From: JAFGPJ01 sp964439135
GTDB taxonomy: Bacteria > Planctomycetota > Phycisphaerae > Sedimentisphaerales > Anaerobacaceae
DNA: 8,548 nucleotides
Assembly: GCA_964439135.1 (NCBI GenBank)
Contig: CAYTNN010000193.1
Location: 1-8,548 of the forward strand
Reading direction: 5' to 3'
Below are positions 1 to 6,800 of the stretch, one piece after another (position 1 is the first letter of the stretch; each line of letters starts with the position of its first letter). The notes under the pieces are model-generated. The model saw only the letters and a list, made by a program, of their open reading frames with translations, searched no databases and was not told where the DNA came from. The position numbers and the translations under genes were made by a program.

Positions 1-18
1 ATAGGCAGGAAGCCGATT

Positions 19-1449
19 ATGGCAGGTGAAGAAAAACGTCAGAAAACTAATCCGGCAGGATCTGTGCGTAATAGGGCGGATGCTCCCGGTGCACTTGCGA
101 CGCTGCGCAGCATGCCGGAATCGTTAGCCGCTGAGGCAGCAGTGTTAGGCTCGATGCTGATCGATCCGGAATGTATCGGGGATGTCGTCGAGCTGGTGGA
201 ACGAGACGCCTTTTACCGCATCGAGCATCGCCACATATTCGAGGCGTTAATTACGCTTTATGAAAAAAACAAGGGCATCGGGATCGATGCTGTTCTGCTT
301 CGCGATGAGCTTGTCAAGCGCGACAGTCTTGAAGAAGTAGGCGGCGTCGAGTATATCGCGAAAATTTTGGACTCTATACCTTCGTCGGCAAACGTCGCAT
401 ATTATGCGAAGATCGTCAAAGACAAGATGCTGCTGCGTGAGCTTATTTCCACCACCGGCGCGATCCTTGAAAATGCATATAACCAGACCGGCGAACCCCA
501 CGAGGCGCTTGACGATGCCGAACAGAGGATATTTGCCATTACGGATAGAAATATCAGCGGTAGTGCTACGGCGCTCAAGGATTTGGTCGTTCGCTCTTTC
601 GAGCTGATCGAGAATCGTCAGGGCAGTCACGTCACGGGATTAAGCACCGGTTATTATGAGCTTGACGATTTGACCTGCGGCCTGCAAAACGGTGAGATGA
701 TTATCGTCGCGGGTCGGCCAAGTATGGGAAAGACCAGCCTCGCATTGAATATCGCCGAGCACCTCGGCGTTATCGAAAAGACTCCGATTGCGATATTCTC
801 ATTGGAGATGGGCAGGCAACAGCTCGCTGAAAGGTTCTTGTGCAGCATCAGCGAAATCGACAGCCAGAAGGTCAGAAGAGGCCTGCTGAGCGATGAACAT
901 TACAAGAAGCTGGCTGATGCCTGCGCGGAACTGTCCGAAGCACCCATTTATATCGATGACACTTCGACGCTGACGCCGCTCGAACTTCGCGCCAAGGCAA
1001 GACGGCTCAAGAGCCGACACAATATACAATGTATCATGGTGGATTATTTGCAGTTAATGAATCTCGGCTCAGGACGGATTGAATCTCGCCAGCAGGAGAT
1101 TACTACGATTTCAAGATATCTCAAGGCCCTGGCCAGGGAGCTGAATATTCCGGTTATGGTTTTGAGCCAGTTGAATCGCTCTCCGGAGGGTCGAGAGGGA
1201 CACAGACCGAGAATGAGCGATCTGCGGGAGAGCGGCAGTATCGAGCAGGACGCAGACGTTGTGATGCTTCTGCACCGCGAAGATTATTACCATCGTGGAC
1301 AGGATGATTACGAGCAGGATAATACGGCTGAATTAATCATCGCCAAGCAGCGAAACGGGCCTACGGGAACTGTTAAACTAACTTTCAGGGAAAAAATTAC
1401 ACGGTTTGAGAATGCCGCCCGTATAGGAGAACAAGTGGCACCATTTTAG
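19..1449 (+). CDS. dnaB: Replicative DNA helicase DnaB
   Basis: Hexameric 5'-3' helicase that unwinds DNA at the replication fork and recruits primase. The 476-residue length is normal for the family. After a polar tail (about 1-28), the N-terminal DnaB domain (about 30-135) opens with the usual LR-x-MP / AAVLGSML pattern. The RecA-like C-terminal ATPase domain (about 200-470) shows Walker A GRPSMGKT at 232-239, the catalytic glutamate in SLEM at 261-264, Walker B IMVDYLQLM at 339-347, the sensor glutamine in VLSQLNR at 382-388, and the DLRESGSIEQDAD and IAKQRNGPTG motifs near 401-413 and 441-450. No intein interrupts the P-loop, a frequent insertion site in this gene. The ATG has an AGGAAG ribosome site at 7-12. 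The stop lies only 18 bp before bamA, so the two are probably cotranscribed. Identification is very secure. Confidence 0.97.
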   Translation: MAGEEKRQKTNPAGSVRNRADAPGALATLRSMPESLAAEAAVLGSMLIDPECIGDVVELVERDAFYRIEHRHIFEALITLYEKNKGIGIDAVLLRDELVKRDSLEEVGGVEYIAKILDSIPSSANVAYYAKIVKDKMLLRELISTTGAILENAYNQTGEPHEALDDAEQRIFAITDRNISGSATALKDLVVRSFELIENRQGSHVTGLSTGYYELDDLTCGLQNGEMIIVAGRPSMGKTSLALNIAEHLGVIEKTPIAIFSLEMGRQQLAERFLCSISEIDSQKVRRGLLSDEHYKKLADACAELSEAPIYIDDTSTLTPLELRAKARRLKSRHNIQCIMVDYLQLMNLGSGRIESRQQEITTISRYLKALARELNIPVMVLSQLNRSPEGREGHRPRMSDLRESGSIEQDADVVMLLHREDYYHRGQDDYEQDNTAELIIAKQRNGPTGTVKLTFREKITRFENAARIGEQVAPF

Positions 1450-1452
1450 ACT

Positions 1453-1458
1453 GAGGAG
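1453..1458 (+). promoter_or_regulatory. Shine-Dalgarno site deciding the bamA GTG start
   Basis: GAGGAG lies 9 nt upstream of the GTG at 1468, an optimal spacing. The next in-frame ATG (1501) has no purine-rich site at a suitable distance. This favours the GTG start, although the ATG would give a more compact signal peptide. Confidence 0.7.
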
Positions 1459-1467
1459 AAGTAATTC

Positions 1468-3663
1468 GTGCATGGTCTTTCTATTCACGATACGCAAAAC
1501 ATGAGATACAAAATACGAAACATCATTCTGATGGTTTTCATATCAACGATGCTTATGAGTTCTGCCGTCCCAGGGGCCTCTGCCGCAGGCGTTGAGCAAA
1601 ACAATCAAACAAATGAAACTGCCGTGACCAATGGAGGCAGAGGCGTTATCAAATCAATCGAATTTGAGAACAATCGCAAATATAAAGACAAGACTTTGCG
1701 GAAGAAGTTGGACTTCGAGGTGGGCAACTACATCGATCCGATTCTCGCTGAGTCCGGCAGAAGAATCATCACGGAATTTTACCGAAAAAAAGGATTCCCA
1801 TATACTGAAGTGACGCTGAATAGAAAGAAGCTGTCCGAAGGCAAAATCATCTACACAGTTTTCGAGGGCCTGCGGATGAAAATTAAATCCGTGAAGTTCA
1901 AGGGCAACCAGGCCATCAAGAAAAGCGACCTTGAAAATGCCATCAAAACTAAGACCAGGAACTGGCTGCTCTGGCCGGTCTACTACACTGAGGAGAAAAT
2001 CGCTGCAGATGTAGAAAAGCTGCGGAGTCTTTATTACGAAAGGGGATTTCTGAACCACCGCATCGCCGTGCAGGGCCAGAATCATATCACATTCATCATT
2101 GAGGAAGGGCCGCTATATAAAGTCAGAAACTTCATACTCAAGGGGAATACGCAATTCGATAATGAGACGCTGCTGGCAGATCTACAATTAGAAACAGGTC
2201 AAACCTATTATCAAAGTAAAGCCCAGGCACACACCAGGCGTATTCTCAAGATTTATCGCGAGGATGGGTATGTGGATGCAGAGGTCCAGCACCAGCTCCG
2301 GTTTGTTCCGGAGGTAAACTTTGTGGACATCGAGTTCAAAATTACCGAGGGCAGGCAGTTCAGAATCGGTAAGATTGAAATCACAGGTAACGAACATGTC
2401 CATGATAAGGTCATTCGGCGGATTCTGGACGAGTATGATTTTTCTCCGGGTGAATTGTACAACGCTAATATCGCTCCCAAACAGGGCAGCGGCCAATTAG
2501 AACGATATGTCCAAATGTCGACAATGTCTGAGGAGGCGATGATCAGACCAGCCCAGCCGGCCGAGGGAGCCCCGGACCAAAGAGATGCTGTGGTAGACAT
2601 CAAGGAAGGCCTGACGGGTATGTGGAATCCGGGTGTCGCCGTGGGCAGCGATAGCGGTGTCATTGGCCAGTTGATTTGGCAGCAACGTAATTTCGATGTT
2701 CAGGATTGGCCCGAAAGCCTCGAAGAGTTCATCACCATGCGGGCGTTCAAAGGTGCCGGCCAGAGCCTGAGAGTTGCGCTTGAGCCGGGAACCCGTGTGA
2801 GCTACTATTCTGTAACATTTACGGAACCTTACTTCCAGGACAAACCGACATCACTCGATGTAGTCGGTTCAAGCTTCGAACGGTGGAGAGACAGCCACGA
2901 CGAAAAAAGGAAAAAAGCATATTTCGGATTCGAGCAGCGGCTTAAAAACCGCTGGCGACCGAGTTTCGGCTTTAGAGCTGAGAACGTCGAGGTCGACGAC
3001 CTCGATTTCGATGCGCCTCAGGAAATCATCGATATGGAAGGGTATAATCTGCTCTTGGGAGCAAGGCTTGGCATCGGCAGAGACATGAGGAACGATCGAT
3101 ACATACCAAGCGATGGTTATCGGTTCGATGTCGGCTACGAACAGGTTACCGGCGACTATGACTTCGGAATATTGAAAGGCACCACCGTCGGATACAGAAC
3201 GCTTTATGAGGACTTGCTCGAGCGAAGAACCGTCCTGGCACTGAAACTGCTCGCTGCCACAACCGTATCCGATGCGCCTCCTTTCGAAAAGTTTTACGCC
3301 GGCGGTACGGGCACTTACGGCATCAGGGGTTTCGAGTACAGGGGCGTAAGCACAAGAGGCCTGCAGACAAATGTTCCCAACCCTATGCGAAAAGACCCTA
3401 TAGGCAGTGACTGGATATTCCTGGCCAATTCCGAGATAACCGTGCCCTTAATCGGCGAGAACATTGGTGCGTTGTTTTTCCTGGACAGCGGAACGATCGA
3501 TACCGGCAGGTACCGCGCCTCGATTGGGGCAGGCATAGAAATATCGATACCTCAACTGCTTGGCTCACGTGTGCCTATGAGATTCGAGTTCGCAACGCCG
3601 CTGATGAAAGACGAAGAAGACGAAAGACAGGTCTTCAGTTTCTATATGGGAAGACTGTATTAA
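1468..3663 (+). CDS. bamA: Outer membrane protein assembly factor BamA (Omp85)
   Basis: Outer-membrane core of the BAM machine, which folds and inserts beta-barrel proteins. It is 731 residues from the GTG start. A signal peptide spans about residues 12-40: basic RYKIR, hydrophobic core from about 19 to 33, then an Ala-Ser-Ala-Ala stretch before Gly41. Four POTRA-like repeats follow at roughly 60-133, 134-214, 215-294 and 295-380. Each starts with a strand of the type I-x-F-x-GN and ends in EG, and the first three also carry a YRKKGF, YYERGF or YREDGY helix end. The 16-stranded Omp85 barrel occupies about 388-731. It carries the family hallmark loop motif IRGF at 619-622 and ends in the aromatic Tyr typical of barrel C-termini. 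E. coli BamA has 810 residues and five POTRAs, so this one has a POTRA fewer. The barrel start (WNPGVAVGSDSG, FTEPYF) has a planctomycete look. It sits 18 bp after dnaB and 52 bp before the ompH-like gene, matching the widespread bamA-skp pairing. Confidence 0.95.
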   Translation: MHGLSIHDTQNMRYKIRNIILMVFISTMLMSSAVPGASAAGVEQNNQTNETAVTNGGRGVIKSIEFENNRKYKDKTLRKKLDFEVGNYIDPILAESGRRIITEFYRKKGFPYTEVTLNRKKLSEGKIIYTVFEGLRMKIKSVKFKGNQAIKKSDLENAIKTKTRNWLLWPVYYTEEKIAADVEKLRSLYYERGFLNHRIAVQGQNHITFIIEEGPLYKVRNFILKGNTQFDNETLLADLQLETGQTYYQSKAQAHTRRILKIYREDGYVDAEVQHQLRFVPEVNFVDIEFKITEGRQFRIGKIEITGNEHVHDKVIRRILDEYDFSPGELYNANIAPKQGSGQLERYVQMSTMSEEAMIRPAQPAEGAPDQRDAVVDIKEGLTGMWNPGVAVGSDSGVIGQLIWQQRNFDVQDWPESLEEFITMRAFKGAGQSLRVALEPGTRVSYYSVTFTEPYFQDKPTSLDVVGSSFERWRDSHDEKRKKAYFGFEQRLKNRWRPSFGFRAENVEVDDLDFDAPQEIIDMEGYNLLLGARLGIGRDMRNDRYIPSDGYRFDVGYEQVTGDYDFGILKGTTVGYRTLYEDLLERRTVLALKLLAATTVSDAPPFEKFYAGGTGTYGIRGFEYRGVSTRGLQTNVPNPMRKDPIGSDWIFLANSEITVPLIGENIGALFFLDSGTIDTGRYRASIGAGIEISIPQLLGSRVPMRFEFATPLMKDEEDERQVFSFYMGRLY

Positions 3664-3715
3664 AATTGATTTTCGAACTGTCAATAAGAGCCTAAATCGA
3701 GAAAGGAAAATTTTT

Positions 3716-4321
3716 ATGAAGATTAAAACGGCAATTTTGGTTTGCTTGATGGGCGTGGTGGTTTTGTTATTGGTCCATGAATACAGCATGGCACAGATGA
3801 AGACTAATGATACGAACCTCCCGATCGGCATTGTCGATGTCAGGCGTGCGTTGCGTGATTGTAAGGCAACAGCAAAATACAGGGAAAGAACGAACGCTGA
3901 AAACAGTAAAATGGACGCAGAGGAGGAGCAGATCACCAGAGAGATTCAGGCGCTGGCCGCCGGGCTCAGGGCCCTAATACCGGGCACCAGTGACCATCTG
4001 GCACAATATAAGGAGTACCTGCAAAAACAGGCAAACCTTAAGACCTTGCAGGAGTTCAATCCCCAGCAGAAAGCATTAAAACATCAACAATGGACACAAG
4101 AACTCTATAAAGAGATCCTGCGTATAACTAAGGTGCTGGCTGCTGAAAAAGGGCTGCCTCTGGTCCTTGGTAGCGATGAACCGGAATTTCCTATTCAACG
4201 GTACGAGGAGCTTGCTATGACTCTCAGTACCCATAAAGTATTATACAGCAACGGATGTTTGGATCTAACCGATGAAGTCATCGGCGAGCTGGATAAGGAA
4301 GAATCGAAATTCATCAATTAA
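3716..4321 (+). CDS. ompH: OmpH/Skp-family periplasmic chaperone
   Basis: Probable periplasmic holdase that binds unfolded outer-membrane proteins and delivers them to BamA. It has 201 residues against about 160 for mature E. coli Skp plus its signal. An N-terminal signal peptide is clear: MKIKT, then a hydrophobic core at about 6-20, with likely cleavage after Ala26 or nearby. Residues 36-42 (IGIVDVR) match the first core strand of the family. Residues about 55-145 are charged, Gln/Glu/Lys-rich helix expected to form the coiled-coil arm, and the C-terminal part returns to the core with PLVLGSD (148-154) and the family ending VLYSNG...DLTDEVI (175-189). GAAAGGA at 3701-3707 lies 8 nt before the ATG. 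The family assignment rests on architecture and the bamA neighbour, since this family is weakly conserved in sequence. Confidence 0.88.
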   Translation: MKIKTAILVCLMGVVVLLLVHEYSMAQMKTNDTNLPIGIVDVRRALRDCKATAKYRERTNAENSKMDAEEEQITREIQALAAGLRALIPGTSDHLAQYKEYLQKQANLKTLQEFNPQQKALKHQQWTQELYKEILRITKVLAAEKGLPLVLGSDEPEFPIQRYEELAMTLSTHKVLYSNGCLDLTDEVIGELDKEESKFIN

Positions 4322-4448
4322 ATAGTGGAGCAAAGAATGTCCGTCACTGACGGTCTCGATACTTTTTAGTCATAAGACTCAGGTTTGCCGTATGGTTTCT
4401 ATGCCACAAATCCGTATCCATATGACGCACTTTACTGTTTGATTTAAA
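4322..4448 (+). other. Intergenic gap before lpxD, the longest in the window
   Basis: This 127-bp gap is the only break large enough to hold a separate promoter or terminator for the lpx genes. A small perfect inverted repeat (CCGTC-act-GACGG, 4341-4353) is followed by five Ts only after a 9-nt spacer (4363-4367), so it is not a convincing intrinsic terminator. No clear -35/-10 pair was seen. There is also no recognisable Shine-Dalgarno before the lpxD ATG; the bases just upstream are AT-rich. No small ORF or RNA is supported. Confidence 0.5.
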
Positions 4449-5498
4449 ATGAAATTAACGATTGAACAATTAGCCAAGCGGCTCGGCGCCGAGCTAACCG
4501 GTGACGCCAATGCAATCGGCAGGCAGATCATCGCTGTACGCCCGATTAAGACAGCGGACGAAAATGAAGTTACCTTCGTCACAGATGATAAACATAAAGC
4601 CTCGCTCAGCCAGTCGCATGCAGGCGCAGTCATTGTCTCGGCACGTATCGACGGCTTAGACAAGCCGCAATTGATCGTGAAAAATGTTGATGCCGCTCTA
4701 ATAGAAACCTTGAAAATTTTCGCGCCTGAACTCAAGGCCGCAACTGAAGGTATTGATCCGACCGCCAAAGTCGCCGACAATGTTAAAATAGCTAAAGGTG
4801 TGTCTGTCGGTGCGAACGTGGTGATTGACGATGGTGTCGAAATCGGACAAAACAGCATCATCTGCAGCGGATGCAAAATAGGCGAGAATTCAAAGCTGGG
4901 TGAGCATTCTCGCCTCGACAGCAACGTCGTCATTTACCACAATTGCTGCATAGGCAACAACGTCATCGTTCAGGCAAACAGCACGATCGGCTCAACCGGC
5001 TTTGGATATTCATTCATCGACGGTGCTCACAGACTCATTCCGCACAACGGCGGCGTGATCATCGAAGACTTTGTCGAGATAGGAGCCAATTGCTGTGTTG
5101 ACAGGGCCAAGTTCGGAAATACCATCATCGGTGCCGGGACAAAGATCGACAATCTCGTACAAATCGCTCATAACGTCGTCATCGGCAAATGCTGTTTGAT
5201 AGTGGCTCTGGCCGGTGTTTCCGGCAGTTGCAAGCTTGGTGACGGCGTCGTCTTAGGCGGCCAGGTCGGCTTGGCCGATAATATAGAAATAGGTGACGGC
5301 ACAATGGTTGCAGCTCAGGCCGGCGTGATTAACAACGTGCCGGCCGGTCAGAAACTGGCCTGGACGCCGGCGATTAAGAAAGAAGATGCAATGCGAACAG
5401 TCGGCTTGGTTCTGCGCCTGCCAAAGATGGCGAAGCAACTCAAGCAACTGAGCAAGAGGATAGAAAAACTTGAAGCTGCAGAAGACGATAAAAAGTGA
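4449..5498 (+). CDS. lpxD: UDP-3-O-acylglucosamine N-acyltransferase LpxD
   Basis: Third enzyme of lipid A synthesis. In the cytoplasm it transfers an R-3-hydroxyacyl chain from ACP to the 2-amine of UDP-3-O-acyl-glucosamine, giving UDP-2,3-diacylglucosamine. The 349-residue length is typical (E. coli 341). The N-terminal uridine-binding domain (about 1-100) begins MKLTIEQLAKRLGAELTGD, which matches family N-termini and fixes the start; an in-frame TGA lies six bases upstream, so no earlier start exists. A left-handed beta-helix of hexapeptide repeats (IG-x-N / IG-D-G types) fills about 101-300. The catalytic histidine is His241 in VQIAHNVVIG, equivalent to E. coli His239. A basic, Leu-rich helix (about 312-345) forms the C-terminal ACP-contact and trimer helix. 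No clear Shine-Dalgarno is visible. The last 29 bp overlap lpxC-fabZ. The beta-helix is unusually rich in cysteine, with CC pairs at 166-167, 215-216 and 248-249. Confidence 0.96.
   Translation: MKLTIEQLAKRLGAELTGDANAIGRQIIAVRPIKTADENEVTFVTDDKHKASLSQSHAGAVIVSARIDGLDKPQLIVKNVDAALIETLKIFAPELKAATEGIDPTAKVADNVKIAKGVSVGANVVIDDGVEIGQNSIICSGCKIGENSKLGEHSRLDSNVVIYHNCCIGNNVIVQANSTIGSTGFGYSFIDGAHRLIPHNGGVIIEDFVEIGANCCVDRAKFGNTIIGAGTKIDNLVQIAHNVVIGKCCLIVALAGVSGSCKLGDGVVLGGQVGLADNIEIGDGTMVAAQAGVINNVPAGQKLAWTPAIKKEDAMRTVGLVLRLPKMAKQLKQLSKRIEKLEAAEDDKK
5455..5460 (+). promoter_or_regulatory. Shine-Dalgarno site inside lpxD for the lpxC-fabZ TTG start
   Basis: AGAGGA within the 3' end of lpxD lies 9 nt before the TTG at 5470. 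The protein from this TTG includes QKTIKSE, which corresponds to the first conserved strand of LpxC; starting at the later ATG (5506) would delete it. This supports the TTG start and a 29-bp overlap, consistent with translational coupling. Confidence 0.72.
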
Positions 5499-6780
5499 AA
5501 GCAGAATGCGAGGACGCGGCCTGTTCGGGGGCAAGGAAGTGAAGGTTGTCTTCCGCCCCGCTCCTGCAGATTCCGGCATAACTTTCGTTCGGACTGATGG
5601 CCCTGAGCCGGTGCGGATTAGTGCCGTAGCGTCAAATCTTGCCGAGCGCAGTCGCCGCACGTCGATTAAGAAAGGCTCGGTTAGCATAGAAACCATCGAG
5701 CATTGTCTGGCCGCAGTGAACGCACTTGAGATCGATAACATGATTATAGAAGTGAATGGCCCCGAGCTGCCGGCTCCGGACTGCAGTTGTGCAGAGTATT
5801 TCAAGACCCTCAAACGCTCAGGTTTAATTGAGCAAAACATCAGCCGAAAAGAGTACGTAATCAGAAAACCTATCACCATTGCCGCGGGTGATACGTGTAT
5901 TTACGCCCTTCCTTATTCCAATGACGGATTGAGTCTAACGTACGATCTCGATTACGGCGGTCACACCGGTATCGGCAGGCAAATTTTCAGTTGCCAGCTT
6001 ACACCGGAGAGCTTTGAGAGGCATCTTGCACCAGCCCGGACATTTTTGCTTGAGGCGGAGGCAAAACAGTTTCAGGCCCGCGGCATGGGAACACACATCG
6101 GTCCTCGCGACCTGCTGGTCATCAACTCAGACGGACCGATTAAGAACAGTTACAGGTTTCCCAACGAGTGCGTCAGGCATAAGCTTGCCGATTTAATAGG
6201 CGACCTGGCGCTTGTCGGCCGGGCATTGAAAGGGAGAATTGTCGCCTATAAGAGCGGCCACGCCCTCAATCAGCAGCTTGCCAGGAAATTATACGAAGCG
6301 GCCCAGCAGCAGGAACGCATCGCCAAGTTTGGCACCGATGCCCTTTTGGATATTCGGCAGATTGCCAAGATTCTGCCGCACAGATATCCGTTTTTGCTCG
6401 TGGACAAGGTTATCGAAATCGAAGGAGAGACACGAATTAAGGGCATAAAGAATGTCAGCTTTAACGAGCATTTCTTCCAGGGTCATTTTCCCGGCACGCC
6501 GATTATGCCGGGCGTTCTTATCGTTGAGGCAATGGCACAGGTGTCCGGTTTGCTGTTTGCACAGAGACTGGAGCATACCGGCAAGCTTGCAGTGCTGTTG
6601 AGTATGGATAATGTAAAATTGCGTAAATCTGTTGTCCCCGGCGACCAGCTTATTCTTATCTCCGAGACGAACAGACTGAGAAAAAGAACCGCACAGTGTC
6701 AGTGCAAAGCGATGGTAGGTGATATAGTAGTAGCCGAAGCACAGATCAAATTTATGCTCGTCGACGATGAAAAAGTATAG
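5470..6780 (+). CDS. lpxC/fabZ: Bifunctional LpxC deacetylase / FabZ dehydratase fusion
   Basis: Fusion of two cytoplasmic enzymes. The N-terminal LpxC part (about 1-280) is the zinc deacetylase that removes acetate from UDP-3-O-acyl-GlcNAc, the committed step of lipid A synthesis. Visible residues are Glu77-His78 in SIETIEHCLAA, the second zinc pair His237 and Asp241 in RHKLADLIGDL, and His264 in YKSGHALN. The C-terminal FabZ part (about 290-436) dehydrates R-3-hydroxyacyl-ACP for fatty-acid elongation. It shows LPHRYPFLLVDKV (302-314) and the hot-dog catalytic pair His339 (GHFPGTPIMPGV) and Glu353 (VEAMAQ), spaced 14 apart as in E. coli. The short linker (about 276-290) is Gln/Glu-rich. Such fusions of about 430-460 residues are known in Bacteroidota and related phyla. 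Translation probably starts at TTG 5470, with ATG 5506 as a less likely alternative. Two local oddities are GLFGG in place of the usual GLHSG at 17-21, and DCS in place of DGS at 104-106. All zinc and catalytic residues I can place are present, so both activities are expected. Confidence 0.95.
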   Translation: MKLQKTIKSESRMRGRGLFGGKEVKVVFRPAPADSGITFVRTDGPEPVRISAVASNLAERSRRTSIKKGSVSIETIEHCLAAVNALEIDNMIIEVNGPELPAPDCSCAEYFKTLKRSGLIEQNISRKEYVIRKPITIAAGDTCIYALPYSNDGLSLTYDLDYGGHTGIGRQIFSCQLTPESFERHLAPARTFLLEAEAKQFQARGMGTHIGPRDLLVINSDGPIKNSYRFPNECVRHKLADLIGDLALVGRALKGRIVAYKSGHALNQQLARKLYEAAQQQERIAKFGTDALLDIRQIAKILPHRYPFLLVDKVIEIEGETRIKGIKNVSFNEHFFQGHFPGTPIMPGVLIVEAMAQVSGLLFAQRLEHTGKLAVLLSMDNVKLRKSVVPGDQLILISETNRLRKRTAQCQCKAMVGDIVVAEAQIKFMLVDDEKV

Positions 6781-6800
6781 AAAAAGTTTAAAGAGGCACT

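Noticed and set aside
3664..3715. Possible promoter before the ompH-like gene (TTGATT at 3666-3671)
   Set aside because: The nearest -10-like sequence is about 20 bp away and poor, and the 52-bp gap fits readthrough from bamA.
4341..4367. Possible intrinsic terminator after the ompH-like gene
   Set aside because: The stem is only 5 bp with a 3-base loop, and the T-run starts 9 bases after the stem, too far for a standard terminator.
4379..4933. Minus-strand open frame (184 codons) across the gap before lpxD
   Set aside because: Most of it is antisense to the conserved LpxD N-terminal domain, and its Ser/Ala/Thr-rich translation resembles no known family.
5253..5879. Minus-strand open frame (208 codons) spanning the lpxD/lpxC-fabZ junction
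   Set aside because: It lies opposite two secure genes, and its translation shows no family motif or supporting ribosome site that I could identify.
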